Below, in pieces: positions 19,868-30,351 of a DNA stretch of 64,000 nt. Every line of letters starts with the position of its first letter. The first letter of the stretch is position 1. Source of the stretch: Gammaproteobacteria bacterium (GTDB lineage: Bacteria > Pseudomonadota > Gammaproteobacteria > Pseudomonadales > IMCC2047). The notes under the pieces were generated by a model. It saw nothing but the letters and a program-made list of their open reading frames with translations, ran no database searches and was not told where the DNA came from. The position numbers were made by a program, and so were the translations under genes. The stretch is from contig JAJFKB010000014.1 in the NCBI GenBank assembly GCA_021773395.1, positions 62,001-126,000 of the forward strand. Direction: 5' to 3'.

Positions 19868-20167
19868 ATGAGATGGGTTAAACGAATACTCATGATTTTA
19901 GTTTTGCTGATGGTTTTCGCTTGGGGACTATTATTTACTACAGAGAACATCGCCCAGACCCCTTTGTCACTTGTGTTTGTCACTTTGCCAGAGGCCAGTA
20001 TTTCAATCTGGGTCGCCGCGGGGTTTGTGAGTGGTGGCTTGATTGGGTTATTAATCTGCATATTGTTGGTGACAAGAGTCAAAGCAACCCTGGTATCACT
20101 CAAGCGCCAGTTAAGGCAGAGTGAGCAGGAGCTGTCAAAACTTCGGGCGGGTATTACAGGGGAATAG
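19868..20167 (+). CDS. lapA: LapA (YciS) inner-membrane protein
   Basis: A 99-aa protein with two membrane helices (about residues 7-25 and 44-66) and a short cytoplasmic coiled-coil tail rich in Lys, Arg, Gln and Glu. This is the DUF1049/LapA layout. LapA works with LapB at the inner membrane in lipopolysaccharide assembly. Its stop is one base from the lapB start, and the pair order lapA-lapB-pyrF matches E. coli. Confidence 0.88.
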   Translation: MRWVKRILMILVLLMVFAWGLLFTTENIAQTPLSLVFVTLPEASISIWVAAGFVSGGLIGLLICILLVTRVKATLVSLKRQLRQSEQELSKLRAGITGE

Positions 20168-20168
20168 T

Positions 20169-21341
20169 ATGTCCGACCTGCCATTTCTAGTGGCCTTGTT
20201 TGTTGCAGTGGCGATAGGGTGGTGGCTTGGTCGCCGGGAGCTCAAGAAGAGATCAGGTATAGGCGCTTCAGCTCCATATGACTACTTTGAAGGGCTCAAC
20301 TTTCTTCTAAAAGAGCAAGCAGATGCAACGATTGAAATGTTCCTCAATGCGATGGGTGCTGATACCAATGCTGTCGATACTCACCTTGCGCTCGGGCGGC
20401 TTTTTCGAGCCCGGGGAGAAGTGGACAAGGCGACCCGGGTCCATCAGGCGTTGCTTGCCAGGCAGGGGTTAGCAAGAGATAAACTATTATTGGCTCAGTT
20501 TGAGCTGGCTAATGACTACATGGCCGCAGGGCTTTTGGATCGCGCTGAACGTTTGCTTAAAGATTTAGGCGATGAATCCGGCGAAGTTAAATGGCGTAGC
20601 ATAGAGCTGCTTATGGACATTTATCAGCAGGAAAAGGACTGGGATCGGGCCATTTCATGTGCCCTGTCGCTGCTGCCAAAACAGGGCCCTGAAATCAGGC
20701 CGGTTCTTGCCCATTATTGCTGTGAGAAAGCTATTCTGCTCATGGCTAACGACGAAAATACTCCGGCACGAAGGGAGTTAAATAGGGCTCTTAATTATGA
20801 TGCGAGCTGTGTGCGAGCGAGCTTATTAAAGGGGCACCTGGAGGCTCAGACGGGACATTACAGAGAGGCAATTAAGGCGTTCCGCCGAGTGAAGGAGCAG
20901 GATCCCAGTTATCTGCCTGAATCTATTCCGCGTTTATCGGACTGTTACCGGAAATTGGGAAAAGACAAAGAACACAAAGAGTTTTTGCTGGACTGTTTGC
21001 AAAAGAAACCCTCGATTACGCTCGTGTTTGCTGTGGCAGATATACTTTACGGGAAGCCGGAGCAAAAGGATCAGGCACGACAGTTTATTGTGGAACAGTT
21101 GGCGAACCGGCCATCACTAAAGGGGGTGTTGCATCTCATCGATATACATCTTGCAGCAGAAAAAGAAACAGGTGATTCCCATTTGTCCGAACTTAGGAAA
21201 CTAATGGCCCAGCTGATTGAGGCCAAGCCCGTTTACCGTTGTTCAAATTGTGGATATTCGGGAAAACACCTGGTTTGGCTATGCCCAGGTTGTCAGCGTT
21301 GGGGAAAGATTAAACCAATTTATGGACTGGAAGGTGAATAA
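20169..21341 (+). CDS. lapB: LPS assembly protein LapB (YciM)
   Basis: LapB controls lipopolysaccharide synthesis by delivering LpxC to FtsH for degradation. The 390-aa protein has an N-terminal membrane anchor (about residues 3-18), a run of TPR repeats, and a C-terminal rubredoxin-like metal site with C358xxC361 and C372xxC375. ATG 20169, immediately after lapA, gives the conserved anchor. A longer in-frame start would run back into lapA. Confidence 0.93.
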   Translation: MSDLPFLVALFVAVAIGWWLGRRELKKRSGIGASAPYDYFEGLNFLLKEQADATIEMFLNAMGADTNAVDTHLALGRLFRARGEVDKATRVHQALLARQGLARDKLLLAQFELANDYMAAGLLDRAERLLKDLGDESGEVKWRSIELLMDIYQQEKDWDRAISCALSLLPKQGPEIRPVLAHYCCEKAILLMANDENTPARRELNRALNYDASCVRASLLKGHLEAQTGHYREAIKAFRRVKEQDPSYLPESIPRLSDCYRKLGKDKEHKEFLLDCLQKKPSITLVFAVADILYGKPEQKDQARQFIVEQLANRPSLKGVLHLIDIHLAAEKETGDSHLSELRKLMAQLIEAKPVYRCSNCGYSGKHLVWLCPGCQRWGKIKPIYGLEGE

Positions 21342-21397
21342 TGGTTAGCGTCCATAAAACGGACTTGAAAATACTACTGATGGGAGAGTAATCCGAA

Positions 21398-22105
21398 TTG
21401 CGTAAAAGTGACGATGTAAAGATTATAGTGGCTCTGGATTATAGCTGCGCAGAGACCGCTATATTGATGGCAAAACAGTTAGATCCGGGGAAATGCCATC
21501 TAAAAATAGGCAAAGAGCTGTTTACGCGATGCGGGCCAGCGATCGTTGAGCAAACGCGAGCTCTGGGTTTTGAAGTATTCCTGGATTTAAAATTCCATGA
21601 TATCCCCAATACCTGTGCTCAGGCAGTACGTGCCGCTGCAGAATTGGGTGTGTGGATGGTGAATGTCCATGCATCGGGAGGACGAGCTATGATGATGGCT
21701 GCGCGCGAAGCATTGGAGAAGGTAAGTGGTGCTCGCCCACTACTGATTGGCGTAACTGTTTTAACCAGTCTGGAGTCGCGTGATCTTGAGGAGCTGGGTT
21801 TCGCTGAACGATCGACACCCCTGGTCGCTCGCTTAGCAACATTAACAGAGAGCTGTGGTTTGGACGGAGTTGTTTGTTCACCACAGGAGGTAAAACTGCT
21901 CAGAGAACAGCGGAATAAGGATTTTCTATTAGTGACTCCTGGAATCCGCCCCCAAACAGCCGAGGCTGATGATCAAAAACGCATAATGACACCCGCGGAA
22001 GCGGTGCGTCAGGGAAGCAGTTATCTGGTGATTGGCCGGCCAATTACGCAAAGCAGAACACCCTTGCTGGCATTGGATAATATTATCAGCAGCATGGCGA
22101 TCTAA
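21398..22105 (+). CDS. pyrF: Orotidine-5'-phosphate decarboxylase
   Basis: Last step of UMP synthesis. The catalytic tetrad segment is [12 protein letters not shown], and the phosphate-binding end is TPGIRP followed by YLVIGRPIT. Length is 235 aa. It starts with TTG after GGGAGAG; the protein begins in register with E. coli PyrF, so no upstream start is needed. It follows lapB, as in E. coli. Confidence 0.95.
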   Translation: MRKSDDVKIIVALDYSCAETAILMAKQLDPGKCHLKIGKELFTRCGPAIVEQTRALGFEVFLDLKFHDIPNTCAQAVRAAAELGVWMVNVHASGGRAMMMAAREALEKVSGARPLLIGVTVLTSLESRDLEELGFAERSTPLVARLATLTESCGLDGVVCSPQEVKLLREQRNKDFLLVTPGIRPQTAEADDQKRIMTPAEAVRQGSSYLVIGRPITQSRTPLLALDNIISSMAI

Positions 22106-22180
22106 ATTTTTTGTAAGCTTGATCTTGTGTTACGGCCTTGTTAGGATTGGCCTGCTTTTAATCACACAAGGAATGTAGTT

Positions 22181-22486
22181 ATGAAAAGTATCAAATGGAT
22201 TATTGTTTTATTGAGCACCTCACTGATGTTGTTGTCGCTTCCCTCCTATTCAAATAACCAGCTTAATATCGCTGCAGCGGCGACTGCAGTGAAAGTCGTC
22301 GATGTAAATAATGCGGATGCAAAAACTATAGCGGCTCAATTGAAGGGTGTAGGGCTAAAAAAAGCACAGGCTATTGTGGACTATAGAGATACACACGGGC
22401 CGTTTAAGACTTTGGATGACCTGCTAAAGGTGAAAGGTATTGGAGTGAGTACGTTGGCTAAAAACAAGGACAAAATCAGCTTATGA
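22181..22486 (+). CDS. ComEA-like helix-hairpin-helix protein, exported
   Basis: A 101-aa protein with a signal peptide (about residues 1-24) and one (HhH)2 DNA-binding domain. Hairpin segments are LKGVGLKKAQAIVDYRDT and VKGIGVSTLAKNK. In other bacteria ComEA binds incoming DNA in the periplasm during natural transformation. Small orphan forms like this occur next to wbpM in Pseudomonas, where their role is not well known. It is followed by its own terminator. Confidence 0.82.
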   Translation: MKSIKWIIVLLSTSLMLLSLPSYSNNQLNIAAAATAVKVVDVNNADAKTIAAQLKGVGLKKAQAIVDYRDTHGPFKTLDDLLKVKGIGVSTLAKNKDKISL

Positions 22487-22507
22487 TGCTGTGACCAGGA
22501 GCGACAG

Positions 22508-22532
22508 AAGGCGCAATTATTGCGCCTTTTTT
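22508..22532 (+). terminator. rho-independent terminator after the ComEA-like gene
   Basis: AAGGCGCAA (22508-22516) pairs with TTGCGCCTT (22520-22528) around a TTA loop, and the T run extends to 22532. Confidence 0.9.
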
Positions 22533-22593
22533 ATTGCAAGCTGGTCTAAGCCAATTATACTTTCTTCGCAAAGCAAGGAAATTGAATTAAACC

Positions 22594-24273
22594 GTGATAG
22601 ATGCAAACTGGAATGAGTATGAGGGCTACGTTAACGCGGGTGAATTAATGGAAAAAGTTAAGCAAGCGAGTCAATCTCTACAGAACTCTGCTCAGTGGGC
22701 AGCCTTGGCTGATCATAGAAAAACACAAAAGAAATGGGTTTTGAGCGATCTCTTTGAAGAAAACCCTGCGCGATTTGAGCAATTCTCACTCAAACTGGGC
22801 AATACGCTCTACGATTTCTCTAAAAACCTCCTTTCTGAGCAAACATTAAGTTATCTCATAGATTTGGCAGAGTCTGCCGGACTTAAGGAGAGTATCGACG
22901 CACTTTTTTCCGCTAAGCACGTAAATACAACAGAAAACCGCCCTGCACTGCATACCGCTTTGCGTGGTTCAATGCAGCACCCCGTCAATGTGGCTGGCGA
23001 GGATATCATACTCTCGATAGCGGTAATGCGAGAGAAGATGCGAGATTTTTCTGAGCGTATTCGCGCGGGTTTATATTTGGGCGCTACCGGTAAGCCCATT
23101 ATCACTGTTGTGAATTTGGGAGTAGGGGGCTCTGATCTAGGACCCAGGATGGTTTGTGAGGCGTTTAAACATCGTGCGTCAGTTCATGTCAAAGTGCTAT
23201 TTGTTTCGAGTATTGATGGCAATGAGGTTGTTGCGACCTTGCGCGACCTTGATCCAGAGACAACGCTGTTTATCGTTTCGTCCAAGTCTTTTTCTACAGT
23301 CGATACTATGGCTAATGCGGAAACAGCGAAGGCCTGGCTTGCCAACCATTTAGGTCCCGGGAAAAAGTTAACGAAACACTTTATCGGGGTATCGGCAAAT
23401 GCTGATGCGATGAGCGAATTTGGTATCAAGACTGAAAATCAGTTGCCGCTCTGGGATTGGGTTGGTGGACGGTATTCCGTATGGTCAGCTATTGGTTTGT
23501 CGATAGCTATTAGTCTTGGAATGTATAATTTTGAGCAGTTTTTAAAAGGTGCGGCTGAAGCGGATGAGCATTACCGAAATACAAAATTCAGGGAAAACAT
23601 CCCGGTTATTCAGGCATTGATTGCGATTTGGTATAATAATTTTTGTGATGCAACCACTCGGGTGGTGTTGCCTTACGACCACAGAATGCATGTGCTTCCA
23701 GCCTTTTTGCAGCAGCTTGAAATGGAGAGCAATGGAAAGCACGTTACTCTAACGGGTGAGCAGGTTCAGTGCGCTACTTCACCGATTATCTGGGGAGAGT
23801 TTGGCCCGAACGCGCAGCACGCCTTCTATCAGTTGTTACACCAGGGGACACATTTTGTCCCGGCTGAGTTTATTGTCGTGGCAAATAATCCGGCGGTTCC
23901 CGAGAAACATCAGACCTTGGCTATGGTTAACTGTCTTGCGCAATCACGAGCACTGATGTTGGGAGAGGCGATCGCTAAAGATGATAGCGATAGAGATGCC
24001 TTAGCGAGACACTATCCAGGCAATAAGCCCAGTACTACCATTGTACTGAAAGAGCTGACACCCAAAAGTCTCGGATCTCTTATGGCATGTTATGAACATC
24101 AGGTCTATACAGAAAGCGTCATTTGGAATATAAATCCATTTGATCAGTGGGGAGTAGAGCTGGGTAAAAAATTGGCCGGTCAAATACAGGCCAATGGTAA
24201 TGATGAGAAAAAAGAGCAAGCTTATGATAGTTCAACAGCGGGCTTACTGAGGTTTGTGCGAATTCGTGATTAA
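22594..24273 (+). CDS. pgi: Glucose-6-phosphate isomerase
   Basis: Interconverts glucose-6-phosphate and fructose-6-phosphate. Family signatures are VNLGVGGSDLGPRM, the phosphate-binding SSKSFSTVDT, DWVGGRYSVWSAIG and QGTHFVPAEF. The GTG start gives 559 aa; an in-frame ATG at 22648 would give 541 aa and matches the usual N-terminal length better, so the start is uncertain. It is followed at a short distance by the mannose-1-phosphate guanylyltransferase gene, which uses the downstream fructose-6-phosphate branch. Confidence 0.95.
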   Translation: MIDANWNEYEGYVNAGELMEKVKQASQSLQNSAQWAALADHRKTQKKWVLSDLFEENPARFEQFSLKLGNTLYDFSKNLLSEQTLSYLIDLAESAGLKESIDALFSAKHVNTTENRPALHTALRGSMQHPVNVAGEDIILSIAVMREKMRDFSERIRAGLYLGATGKPIITVVNLGVGGSDLGPRMVCEAFKHRASVHVKVLFVSSIDGNEVVATLRDLDPETTLFIVSSKSFSTVDTMANAETAKAWLANHLGPGKKLTKHFIGVSANADAMSEFGIKTENQLPLWDWVGGRYSVWSAIGLSIAISLGMYNFEQFLKGAAEADEHYRNTKFRENIPVIQALIAIWYNNFCDATTRVVLPYDHRMHVLPAFLQQLEMESNGKHVTLTGEQVQCATSPIIWGEFGPNAQHAFYQLLHQGTHFVPAEFIVVANNPAVPEKHQTLAMVNCLAQSRALMLGEAIAKDDSDRDALARHYPGNKPSTTIVLKELTPKSLGSLMACYEHQVYTESVIWNINPFDQWGVELGKKLAGQIQANGNDEKKEQAYDSSTAGLLRFVRIRD

Positions 24274-24306
24274 AATAATAAACGCTGTTAATTGTTGGGA
24301 GCCGTT

Positions 24307-25722
24307 GTGCTAGTACCCGTTATTTTAGCTGGAGGGGTAGGGTCAAGATTGTGGCCACTGTCTCGAGAAAATTATCCGAAACAATTCATTCCCCTGTTGG
24401 ACGAAGAAAATTCTCTAATGCAGTCAACCCTGCAAAGACTGGAAGGGATAGGGGGCGTCAGCCCGCCGATGCTCGTATGCAATGCTGAGCACAGGTTTAT
24501 GGTGGCTGAACAACTGCGCCAGCTGGGGATAAAGGATGCGACAATTTTATTAGAACCGGTAGCGAAAAATACTGCACCGGCAGTGGCGCTTGCGGCTATT
24601 GAAGCCACTGCAAAGGATGAAGAAGCGGTTTTGTTAGTGTTGCCAGCGGATCACCTGATTAGTTCAAATAAAGTCTTTCACAAAGCTATTGAGAGTGGGT
24701 TAGCACAGGCTAAACAGGACAAACTGGTTACATTTGGTATTGTCCCTGACCGGCCGGAAACGGGGTATGGCTACGTCAAACGAGCGAACCAGATGGCAGG
24801 CGGCTGCTACGCCGTGGCGGAATTTGTTGAGAAGCCTGATGTGAAGAAAGCAGCGGAATACGTAGACAGTGGCTGTTACTACTGGAACAGTGGGATGTTT
24901 ATGTTTTCGGCGAAGACTTATTTAAAGGAGCTAGGAAAGTATGCGCCGGACATACTGGAAGACTGCCTACATGCCTACGACTCAATCTATACGGATTTGG
25001 ATTTCAAGAGAGTGGATGAGCAAGCATTTTCCGAATGTCGCAGTGAGTCAATTGATTATGCGGTCATGGAGAATACGCGTAACGCAGTTGTGGTACCTCT
25101 GGATACCGGGTGGAATGACGTGGGCGCTTGGGCGGCTATCTGGGATATTACCGACCAGGATCAACAGGGAAATGTTGTCGTTGGTGATGTGATGCTGGAT
25201 AATACGCAAGGCAGTTATATACGTTCTGAATCGCGTCTGGTTGCCGGGATTGGACTAAGAGATCTGGTGGTGGTAGAAACAGCAGATGCGGTGTTGATAG
25301 CGGACCGTCAAAGTGTGCAGGATGTTAAAAATATTGTCACCCGGTTGAAACTTGATGCCCGTCGAGAAATAACGGATCACACCCGAGTCGTTAGACCCTG
25401 GGGATCCTATGAGTCGATCGTCAATTGTGGTCGGTTTCAGGCGAAACGTATTGTCGTAAACCCCGGAGCACAGTTGTCGCTGCAGCTCCACCATCACCGT
25501 GCTGAACACTGGGTGGTGGTTAAAGGTTGCGGATTAGTGACCAAAGGTGAGGAGAAATTTCGCCTAAATGAGGATGAATCGACCTATATACCGATAGGAA
25601 CGAAACATCGTTTGCAAAATCCGGGTATAATCCCGCTGGAAATTATAGAAGTGCAAACGGGTAGCTATCTTGGAGAGGATGATATTATTCGGTTTGGTGA
25701 TGATTATGGCAGACAAGATTGA
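24307..25722 (+). CDS. Mannose-1-phosphate guanylyltransferase / mannose-6-phosphate isomerase
   Basis: A bifunctional enzyme of the AlgA/ManC/XanB type that makes GDP-mannose for polysaccharides. The nucleotidyltransferase motif LAGGVGSRLWPLSRENYPKQ is at the N-terminus. The C-terminal cupin domain carries the isomerase metal site in QLSLQLHHHRAEHW. GTG 24307 is chosen because GGGAG (24297-24301) lies just upstream; an in-frame TTG at 24292 is possible. It sits between pgi and the WbpM-like gene. Confidence 0.92.
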   Translation: MLVPVILAGGVGSRLWPLSRENYPKQFIPLLDEENSLMQSTLQRLEGIGGVSPPMLVCNAEHRFMVAEQLRQLGIKDATILLEPVAKNTAPAVALAAIEATAKDEEAVLLVLPADHLISSNKVFHKAIESGLAQAKQDKLVTFGIVPDRPETGYGYVKRANQMAGGCYAVAEFVEKPDVKKAAEYVDSGCYYWNSGMFMFSAKTYLKELGKYAPDILEDCLHAYDSIYTDLDFKRVDEQAFSECRSESIDYAVMENTRNAVVVPLDTGWNDVGAWAAIWDITDQDQQGNVVVGDVMLDNTQGSYIRSESRLVAGIGLRDLVVVETADAVLIADRQSVQDVKNIVTRLKLDARREITDHTRVVRPWGSYESIVNCGRFQAKRIVVNPGAQLSLQLHHHRAEHWVVVKGCGLVTKGEEKFRLNEDESTYIPIGTKHRLQNPGIIPLEIIEVQTGSYLGEDDIIRFGDDYGRQD

Positions 25723-25811
25723 ATTGTCGCTTAGGCATAAATCATTTAAATAATAGGGTGTATTAAGTAGCGCTTATTGTATCAAGTGCTCTTATTGTAA
25801 AGGAAAAATTC

Positions 25812-27779
25812 GTGCCGAACTTCGTTCATACTCGAATATTGCATTTACCACGAAAATACAAACGCATTATCATGATGCTGGCCGATGGGCTCATGATTCC
25901 ATTCGCTCTTTGGTCCGCGTTCGCGTTGTATTTAAGTTCAGTTACCTATGATTCCTCTCAATACCTGTGGCTCTTTATTGCTGCACCGCTGATTAGTGTC
26001 CCCATACTTGGACGCCTGGGACTCTATCGGGCGGTCGTTCGATACATGGGGCCTCAAGCGGCCTTTGCCGTCCTCAAGGGTGTCACGCTCGTTACCGTTG
26101 TGATGATGATTTCTGTGCTGATGTTAAAAATCACAGCCATTCCCAGGTCTATATTTGTTATTTTCTGGCTCATTGCCGTACTCTATGTGGGCGGGAGTCG
26201 CTTTTTGGTGCGGGCCTATTTCCATTGGTTGATCAAAAGCTACACAGAGCGTCAACTGGTTGCAATTTATGGTGCAGGAAGTGCGGGCATGCAACTGGCA
26301 TCAGCGCTTTCCAGTGGCTCAGACTATCTGCCGGTTGCCTATATTGATGATAACCCGGTTACCAGGGGAAGTGTGATTAACGGCATTCAGGTATATGCCC
26401 CAGATAACCTGGAGCAGGTGCTGAAAAACCTTAAAATCAAGCAGGTGCTTCTGGCGATGCCCTCGATCAGCCGAGTGCAGAGGCAGGCGATTATTGATCG
26501 GCTGGAGAGTTTGCCGGTCTATGTGCGCACCGTACCTTCGATGCCGGACCTGGTAGCCGGAAAAGTCAGATTGGACGAAATTCAGGACGTAGATATTGAA
26601 GACCTGCTTGGCCGGGATGCGGTGCCAGCAAACCAGATGCTGCTGGCCAAGGCGGTGAGTGGTAAAACAGTGATGGTCACGGGTGCGGCGGGCTCCATTG
26701 GCTCTGAACTGTGTCGGCAAATTCTATCAGCAGAACCCAAGCGCCTGCTGCTGTTTGAAATATCTGAATATGGTCTGTACAGCATTGAAAAAGAGTTACG
26801 CTCATTGGCGAGAGAGCAGTCCTGCGAAGTGGAAATTATTTCCATGCTGGGCTCGATACAAAATGGTGTGCTTTCCGAAAAAATTATGGCGCAGTTCAAG
26901 GTCGATGTCGTATTCCATACGGCAGCCTATAAACATGTACCGTTGGTAGAGCATAATATTATTGAAGGGGTGCGTAATAATGTTTTCGGCACACTCGCTT
27001 TTGCCCAGGCAGCAGCTAAGGCAAAAGTAAAATCTTTTGTGCTGATCTCGACCGATAAGGCTGTTCGGCCCACGAATGTCATGGGTGCAACCAAGCGGTT
27101 ATCGGAATTGATTCTGCAGGGGCTCTCACAACAACAGGAAAATACCTGTTTTAGTATGGTCCGTTTCGGGAATGTGCTTGGGTCGTCTGGCTCGGTTGTG
27201 CCGCTGTTTCGTAAGCAGATCAATCATGGCGGACCGGTTACAGTGACGCACCCTGAAGTGAGCCGTTATTTTATGACCATTCCAGAAGCTGCTCAGCTGG
27301 TGATTGAATCAACTTCAATTGCTCAGGGAGGGGATGTCTTTGTGTTGGATATGGGTGAACATGTCAATATCGTCGATCTGGCCAGAAAGATGGTGCATTT
27401 AATGGGCCTGGAAGTTAGAGACGAGGAACATCCCCACGGAGATATAGAAATACAGTTTACCGGGTTGCGGCCGGGTGAAAAATTGCGGGAAGAGCTGTTG
27501 ATTGGCGAGAATCTGGCAGGTACTGAGCACAGCAAGATCTTGCGTACTGAAGAAGCGACCATGACTTGGCAGGACGTACAGCATATTGTTGCCGCTCTTG
27601 ATCAGGCCTGTGATGAATTTGACTACGAAAAAATAAGAAACGTATTATTGAATTCAGTGATAGGGTTCAAGCCGCAACATGCGTTTGTTGACTCAATTTA
27701 TGTCAAATCAGCTCAAATTATTGAGAAGGAATCAGCAGCAAAAGCCAAGGTCACCAAACTCTATCCAAATACTAAATAG
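25812..27779 (+). CDS. Membrane nucleotide-sugar 4,6-dehydratase, WbpM/CapD type
   Basis: A 655-aa protein with four N-terminal membrane helices (about residues 18-125), a first Rossmann-like domain (GAGSAGMQLA) and a C-terminal extended SDR domain (TGAAGSIGSELCRQI). The catalytic stretch STDKAVRPTNVMGATKR has Met in place of the usual Tyr before xxxK, as in WbpM, FlaA1 and PglF, which are UDP-GlcNAc 4,6-dehydratases. It prepares amino-deoxy sugars for O-antigen or glycans. GTG start with AGGA eight bases upstream. The next downstream genes are tRNA-Asn and uvrB, as in Pseudomonas. Confidence 0.9.
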   Translation: MPNFVHTRILHLPRKYKRIIMMLADGLMIPFALWSAFALYLSSVTYDSSQYLWLFIAAPLISVPILGRLGLYRAVVRYMGPQAAFAVLKGVTLVTVVMMISVLMLKITAIPRSIFVIFWLIAVLYVGGSRFLVRAYFHWLIKSYTERQLVAIYGAGSAGMQLASALSSGSDYLPVAYIDDNPVTRGSVINGIQVYAPDNLEQVLKNLKIKQVLLAMPSISRVQRQAIIDRLESLPVYVRTVPSMPDLVAGKVRLDEIQDVDIEDLLGRDAVPANQMLLAKAVSGKTVMVTGAAGSIGSELCRQILSAEPKRLLLFEISEYGLYSIEKELRSLAREQSCEVEIISMLGSIQNGVLSEKIMAQFKVDVVFHTAAYKHVPLVEHNIIEGVRNNVFGTLAFAQAAAKAKVKSFVLISTDKAVRPTNVMGATKRLSELILQGLSQQQENTCFSMVRFGNVLGSSGSVVPLFRKQINHGGPVTVTHPEVSRYFMTIPEAAQLVIESTSIAQGGDVFVLDMGEHVNIVDLARKMVHLMGLEVRDEEHPHGDIEIQFTGLRPGEKLREELLIGENLAGTEHSKILRTEEATMTWQDVQHIVAALDQACDEFDYEKIRNVLLNSVIGFKPQHAFVDSIYVKSAQIIEKESAAKAKVTKLYPNTK

Positions 27780-27952
27780 GGCAGACTAGAAGTTCAGCTG
27801 AAAGCCGGCGGATATCATCGCGAACGATTGGAATTGTTGGTTAAGCGGCGTTTCAAAACGAATAGCGAATCTTGAATTAACAATAGCGTAGCAGCTGTGA
27901 TCGCTACAATTAGGTAATCCAAAATAACTCCAGGAAATGCTGGCTTTTATGG

Positions 27953-27981
27953 TTGACCTCTCTGTCAAACGTCATTAATAT
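27953..27981 (+). promoter_or_regulatory. promoter of tRNA-Asn
   Basis: TTGACC (27953-27958, five of six matches) and TAATAT (27976-27981) are spaced by 17 bases. The GC-rich stretch ACGCGCC just after the -10 box is typical of stringently controlled stable-RNA promoters. The mature tRNA begins about 20 bases downstream. Confidence 0.65.
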
Positions 27982-28001
27982 ACGCGCCTCAACTGATTTG
28001 A

Positions 28002-28077
28002 TCCCCGATAGCTCAGTTGGTAGAGCAAATGACTGTTAATCATTGGGTCGCTGGTTCGAGCCCAGCTCGGGGAGCCA
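28002..28077 (+). tRNA. tRNA-Asn (anticodon GTT)
   Basis: A complete cloverleaf of 76 bases. The acceptor stem TCCCCGA (28002-28008) pairs with TCGGGGA (28067-28073), the anticodon GTT is at 28035-28037 in loop CTGTTAA, the T loop is TTCGAGC, and CCA is encoded at 28075-28077. It stands upstream of uvrB. Confidence 0.97.
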
Positions 28078-28085
28078 TATAAAAT

Positions 28086-28116
28086 AAAGGGTCGTGCAAA
28101 TGCCGGCCCTTTTTTT
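28086..28116 (+). terminator. terminator of tRNA-Asn
   Basis: AAAGGGTCG (28086-28094) pairs with CGGCCCTTT (28104-28112) with one G-U pair, followed by a T run to 28116. Confidence 0.85.
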
Positions 28117-28235
28117 ATGTCTGTTTGGCATTCACTAAAGCCTCTATCCGGGGTTTCCTGGCAAATGCTGTTTGCCATACCATCCTGATTGGTTAAGATA
28201 GTTAGCTTCCGCTAAATCGAACAGCTAATATGTAG

Positions 28236-30257
28236 GTGTCACGAGTGCAGGATTTTAAAGTTGTTTCCGCCTTTGCGGCCGCAGGTGATCAGCCCGCAGC
28301 GATTGATTCATTATGTGAGGGTGTCGAGGCGGGTTTGGCCTATCAAACGCTACTTGGGGTGACTGGCTCAGGAAAGACTTTTACCATTGCGAATTTGATA
28401 GAGCGAACTCAGCGGCCCACTCTGGTATTGGCGCCCAATAAAACTCTCGCGGCACAGTTATATGGTGAATTTAGAGAATTTTTTCCAAATAACTCCGTCG
28501 AGTATTTTGTATCCTATTACGATTATTATCAGCCTGAAGCTTATGTGCCAGCATCCGACACCTTCATTGAAAAAGATGCCTCGGTGAATGAACACATAGA
28601 GCAAATGCGCCTGTCCGCTACCAAAGCGTTGTTGGAAAGGCCGGATACCATTATTGTGGCAACGGTTTCTGCCATTTATGGATTAGGGGATCCTGACGCC
28701 TATCTCAATATGGTGATTCATCTCGATCGTGGGGATCGTGTGGATCAGCGTTTCATACTGCGGCGTTTGGCCGAGCTACAGTATCGGCGCAATGATGTCG
28801 AGCTGCATAGATCTTGCTATCGGGTGCGCGGCGATGTGATTGATATCTATCCCGCGGAGTCAGAAAAAGATGCGGTTCGCGTCGTACTGTTCGACGATGA
28901 AATCGAGTCCATCAGCCTGTTTGATCCGCTGACCGGTGTGGTCGTTAAATCCGTGCCGCGCATTACTATATATCCGAAGAGCCATTATGTGACACCTCGT
29001 GAACAGCTATTGAAGGCCGTTAACTACATAAAGGAAGAGCTTAGAGAACGGCTGGAGCAACTAAGATCTGCTAATAAACTGGTTGAAGCGCAGCGTTTGG
29101 AGCAGCGTACCAACTTTGATACAGAGATGATTCTTGAATTGGGATACTGTACTGGCATAGAAAACTACTCGCGTTATCTCTCGGGGCGACCCGGGGGAGA
29201 ACCGCCTCCTACACTTTTTGACTATCTGCCGGAAAAGGCTTTGCTGGTAGTGGATGAGTCTCATGTGACCGTTCCACAACTAGGTGCCATGTATAAGGGT
29301 GACAGGTCGAGAAAGCAGACACTGGTCGAATATGGCTTCCGCTTACCCTCTGCTCTGGATAACCGGCCGATGCGATTTGAAGAGTGGGAGAACGCGTCCC
29401 CACAGACAATTTTTGTTTCAGCAACCCCGAGTGCCTATGAAACGGAGCGATCCGGACAGGTCGTTGATCAAGTGGTTCGTCCCACGGGGCTGACTGATCC
29501 GCAAATCCAGGTACGTCCCGCTACCACCCAGGTCGACGACCTGCTATCTGAAATTAATAGTCGCGTGGGAGAGGGGGAGCGGGTTCTAGTGACCGTGTTA
29601 ACCAAGCGAATGGCAGAGGACTTAACTGAGTATTATGCCGAACAGGGTGTAAGAGTGCGGTACTTACATTCGGATATTGACACCGTAGAACGTGTAGAAA
29701 TCATCAGGGATTTGCGAATCGGTGAGTTTGACGTGTTGGTGGGTATCAACCTGTTGCGAGAAGGATTGGATATACCAGAGGCGTCGCTGGTGGCTATACT
29801 GGATGCGGATAAAGAGGGGTTTCTACGTTCAGAACGTTCGTTAATACAGACCATTGGTCGAGCGGCAAGGAATATAAACGGCACGGCCATTCTTTATGCC
29901 GACAGGGTGACGGGCTCCATGCAACGTGCCATGGAGGAAACCGAGAGGCGTCGCGACAAGCAGAATGCCTTTAACAAAGAGCACGGGATAACACCCAAGG
30001 GAATTAAAAAGTCGGTTGAGGATATTCTGGAAGGAGCCTTTACACCTGGTGTGAAATCTCGTCATTCATCTAGGCGGGTAGCAGAGAGGTCACAGTCCTA
30101 TGACATGGACTATCAAAAAATGTCACCGAAAGAGTTGGGTAAATGCATCTCCCGACTTGAAGATAAAATGTATGAAGCCGCTAAAAATCTGGAATTTGAA
30201 CAGGCGGCCAGATATAGGGACGAAATTACAGAAATTAATGCCGCGTTACTTGGGTGA
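28236..30257 (+). CDS. uvrB: UvrABC excinuclease subunit B
   Basis: UvrB verifies DNA damage after UvrA loading and recruits UvrC. Visible are Walker A GVTGSGKT near residue 40, the beta-hairpin region [20 protein letters not shown], helicase motifs DESHVTVPQ and QTIGRAARN, and the C-terminal UVR domain ([21 protein letters not shown]... in outline, about residues 630-670). Length 673 aa is normal. The start is GTG; I saw no convincing LexA box in the 120 bases upstream. Confidence 0.97.
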   Translation: MSRVQDFKVVSAFAAAGDQPAAIDSLCEGVEAGLAYQTLLGVTGSGKTFTIANLIERTQRPTLVLAPNKTLAAQLYGEFREFFPNNSVEYFVSYYDYYQPEAYVPASDTFIEKDASVNEHIEQMRLSATKALLERPDTIIVATVSAIYGLGDPDAYLNMVIHLDRGDRVDQRFILRRLAELQYRRNDVELHRSCYRVRGDVIDIYPAESEKDAVRVVLFDDEIESISLFDPLTGVVVKSVPRITIYPKSHYVTPREQLLKAVNYIKEELRERLEQLRSANKLVEAQRLEQRTNFDTEMILELGYCTGIENYSRYLSGRPGGEPPPTLFDYLPEKALLVVDESHVTVPQLGAMYKGDRSRKQTLVEYGFRLPSALDNRPMRFEEWENASPQTIFVSATPSAYETERSGQVVDQVVRPTGLTDPQIQVRPATTQVDDLLSEINSRVGEGERVLVTVLTKRMAEDLTEYYAEQGVRVRYLHSDIDTVERVEIIRDLRIGEFDVLVGINLLREGLDIPEASLVAILDADKEGFLRSERSLIQTIGRAARNINGTAILYADRVTGSMQRAMEETERRRDKQNAFNKEHGITPKGIKKSVEDILEGAFTPGVKSRHSSRRVAERSQSYDMDYQKMSPKELGKCISRLEDKMYEAAKNLEFEQAARYRDEITEINAALLG

Positions 30258-30351
30258 TTGATGGATCTGGTCTAAAGTTAGTGTCAGGCTTAGGCTTTGT
30301 TCCGGGTACTTCATGGAGCATTAGGTTAGATTAAAAAGGGAGTAATAAATT

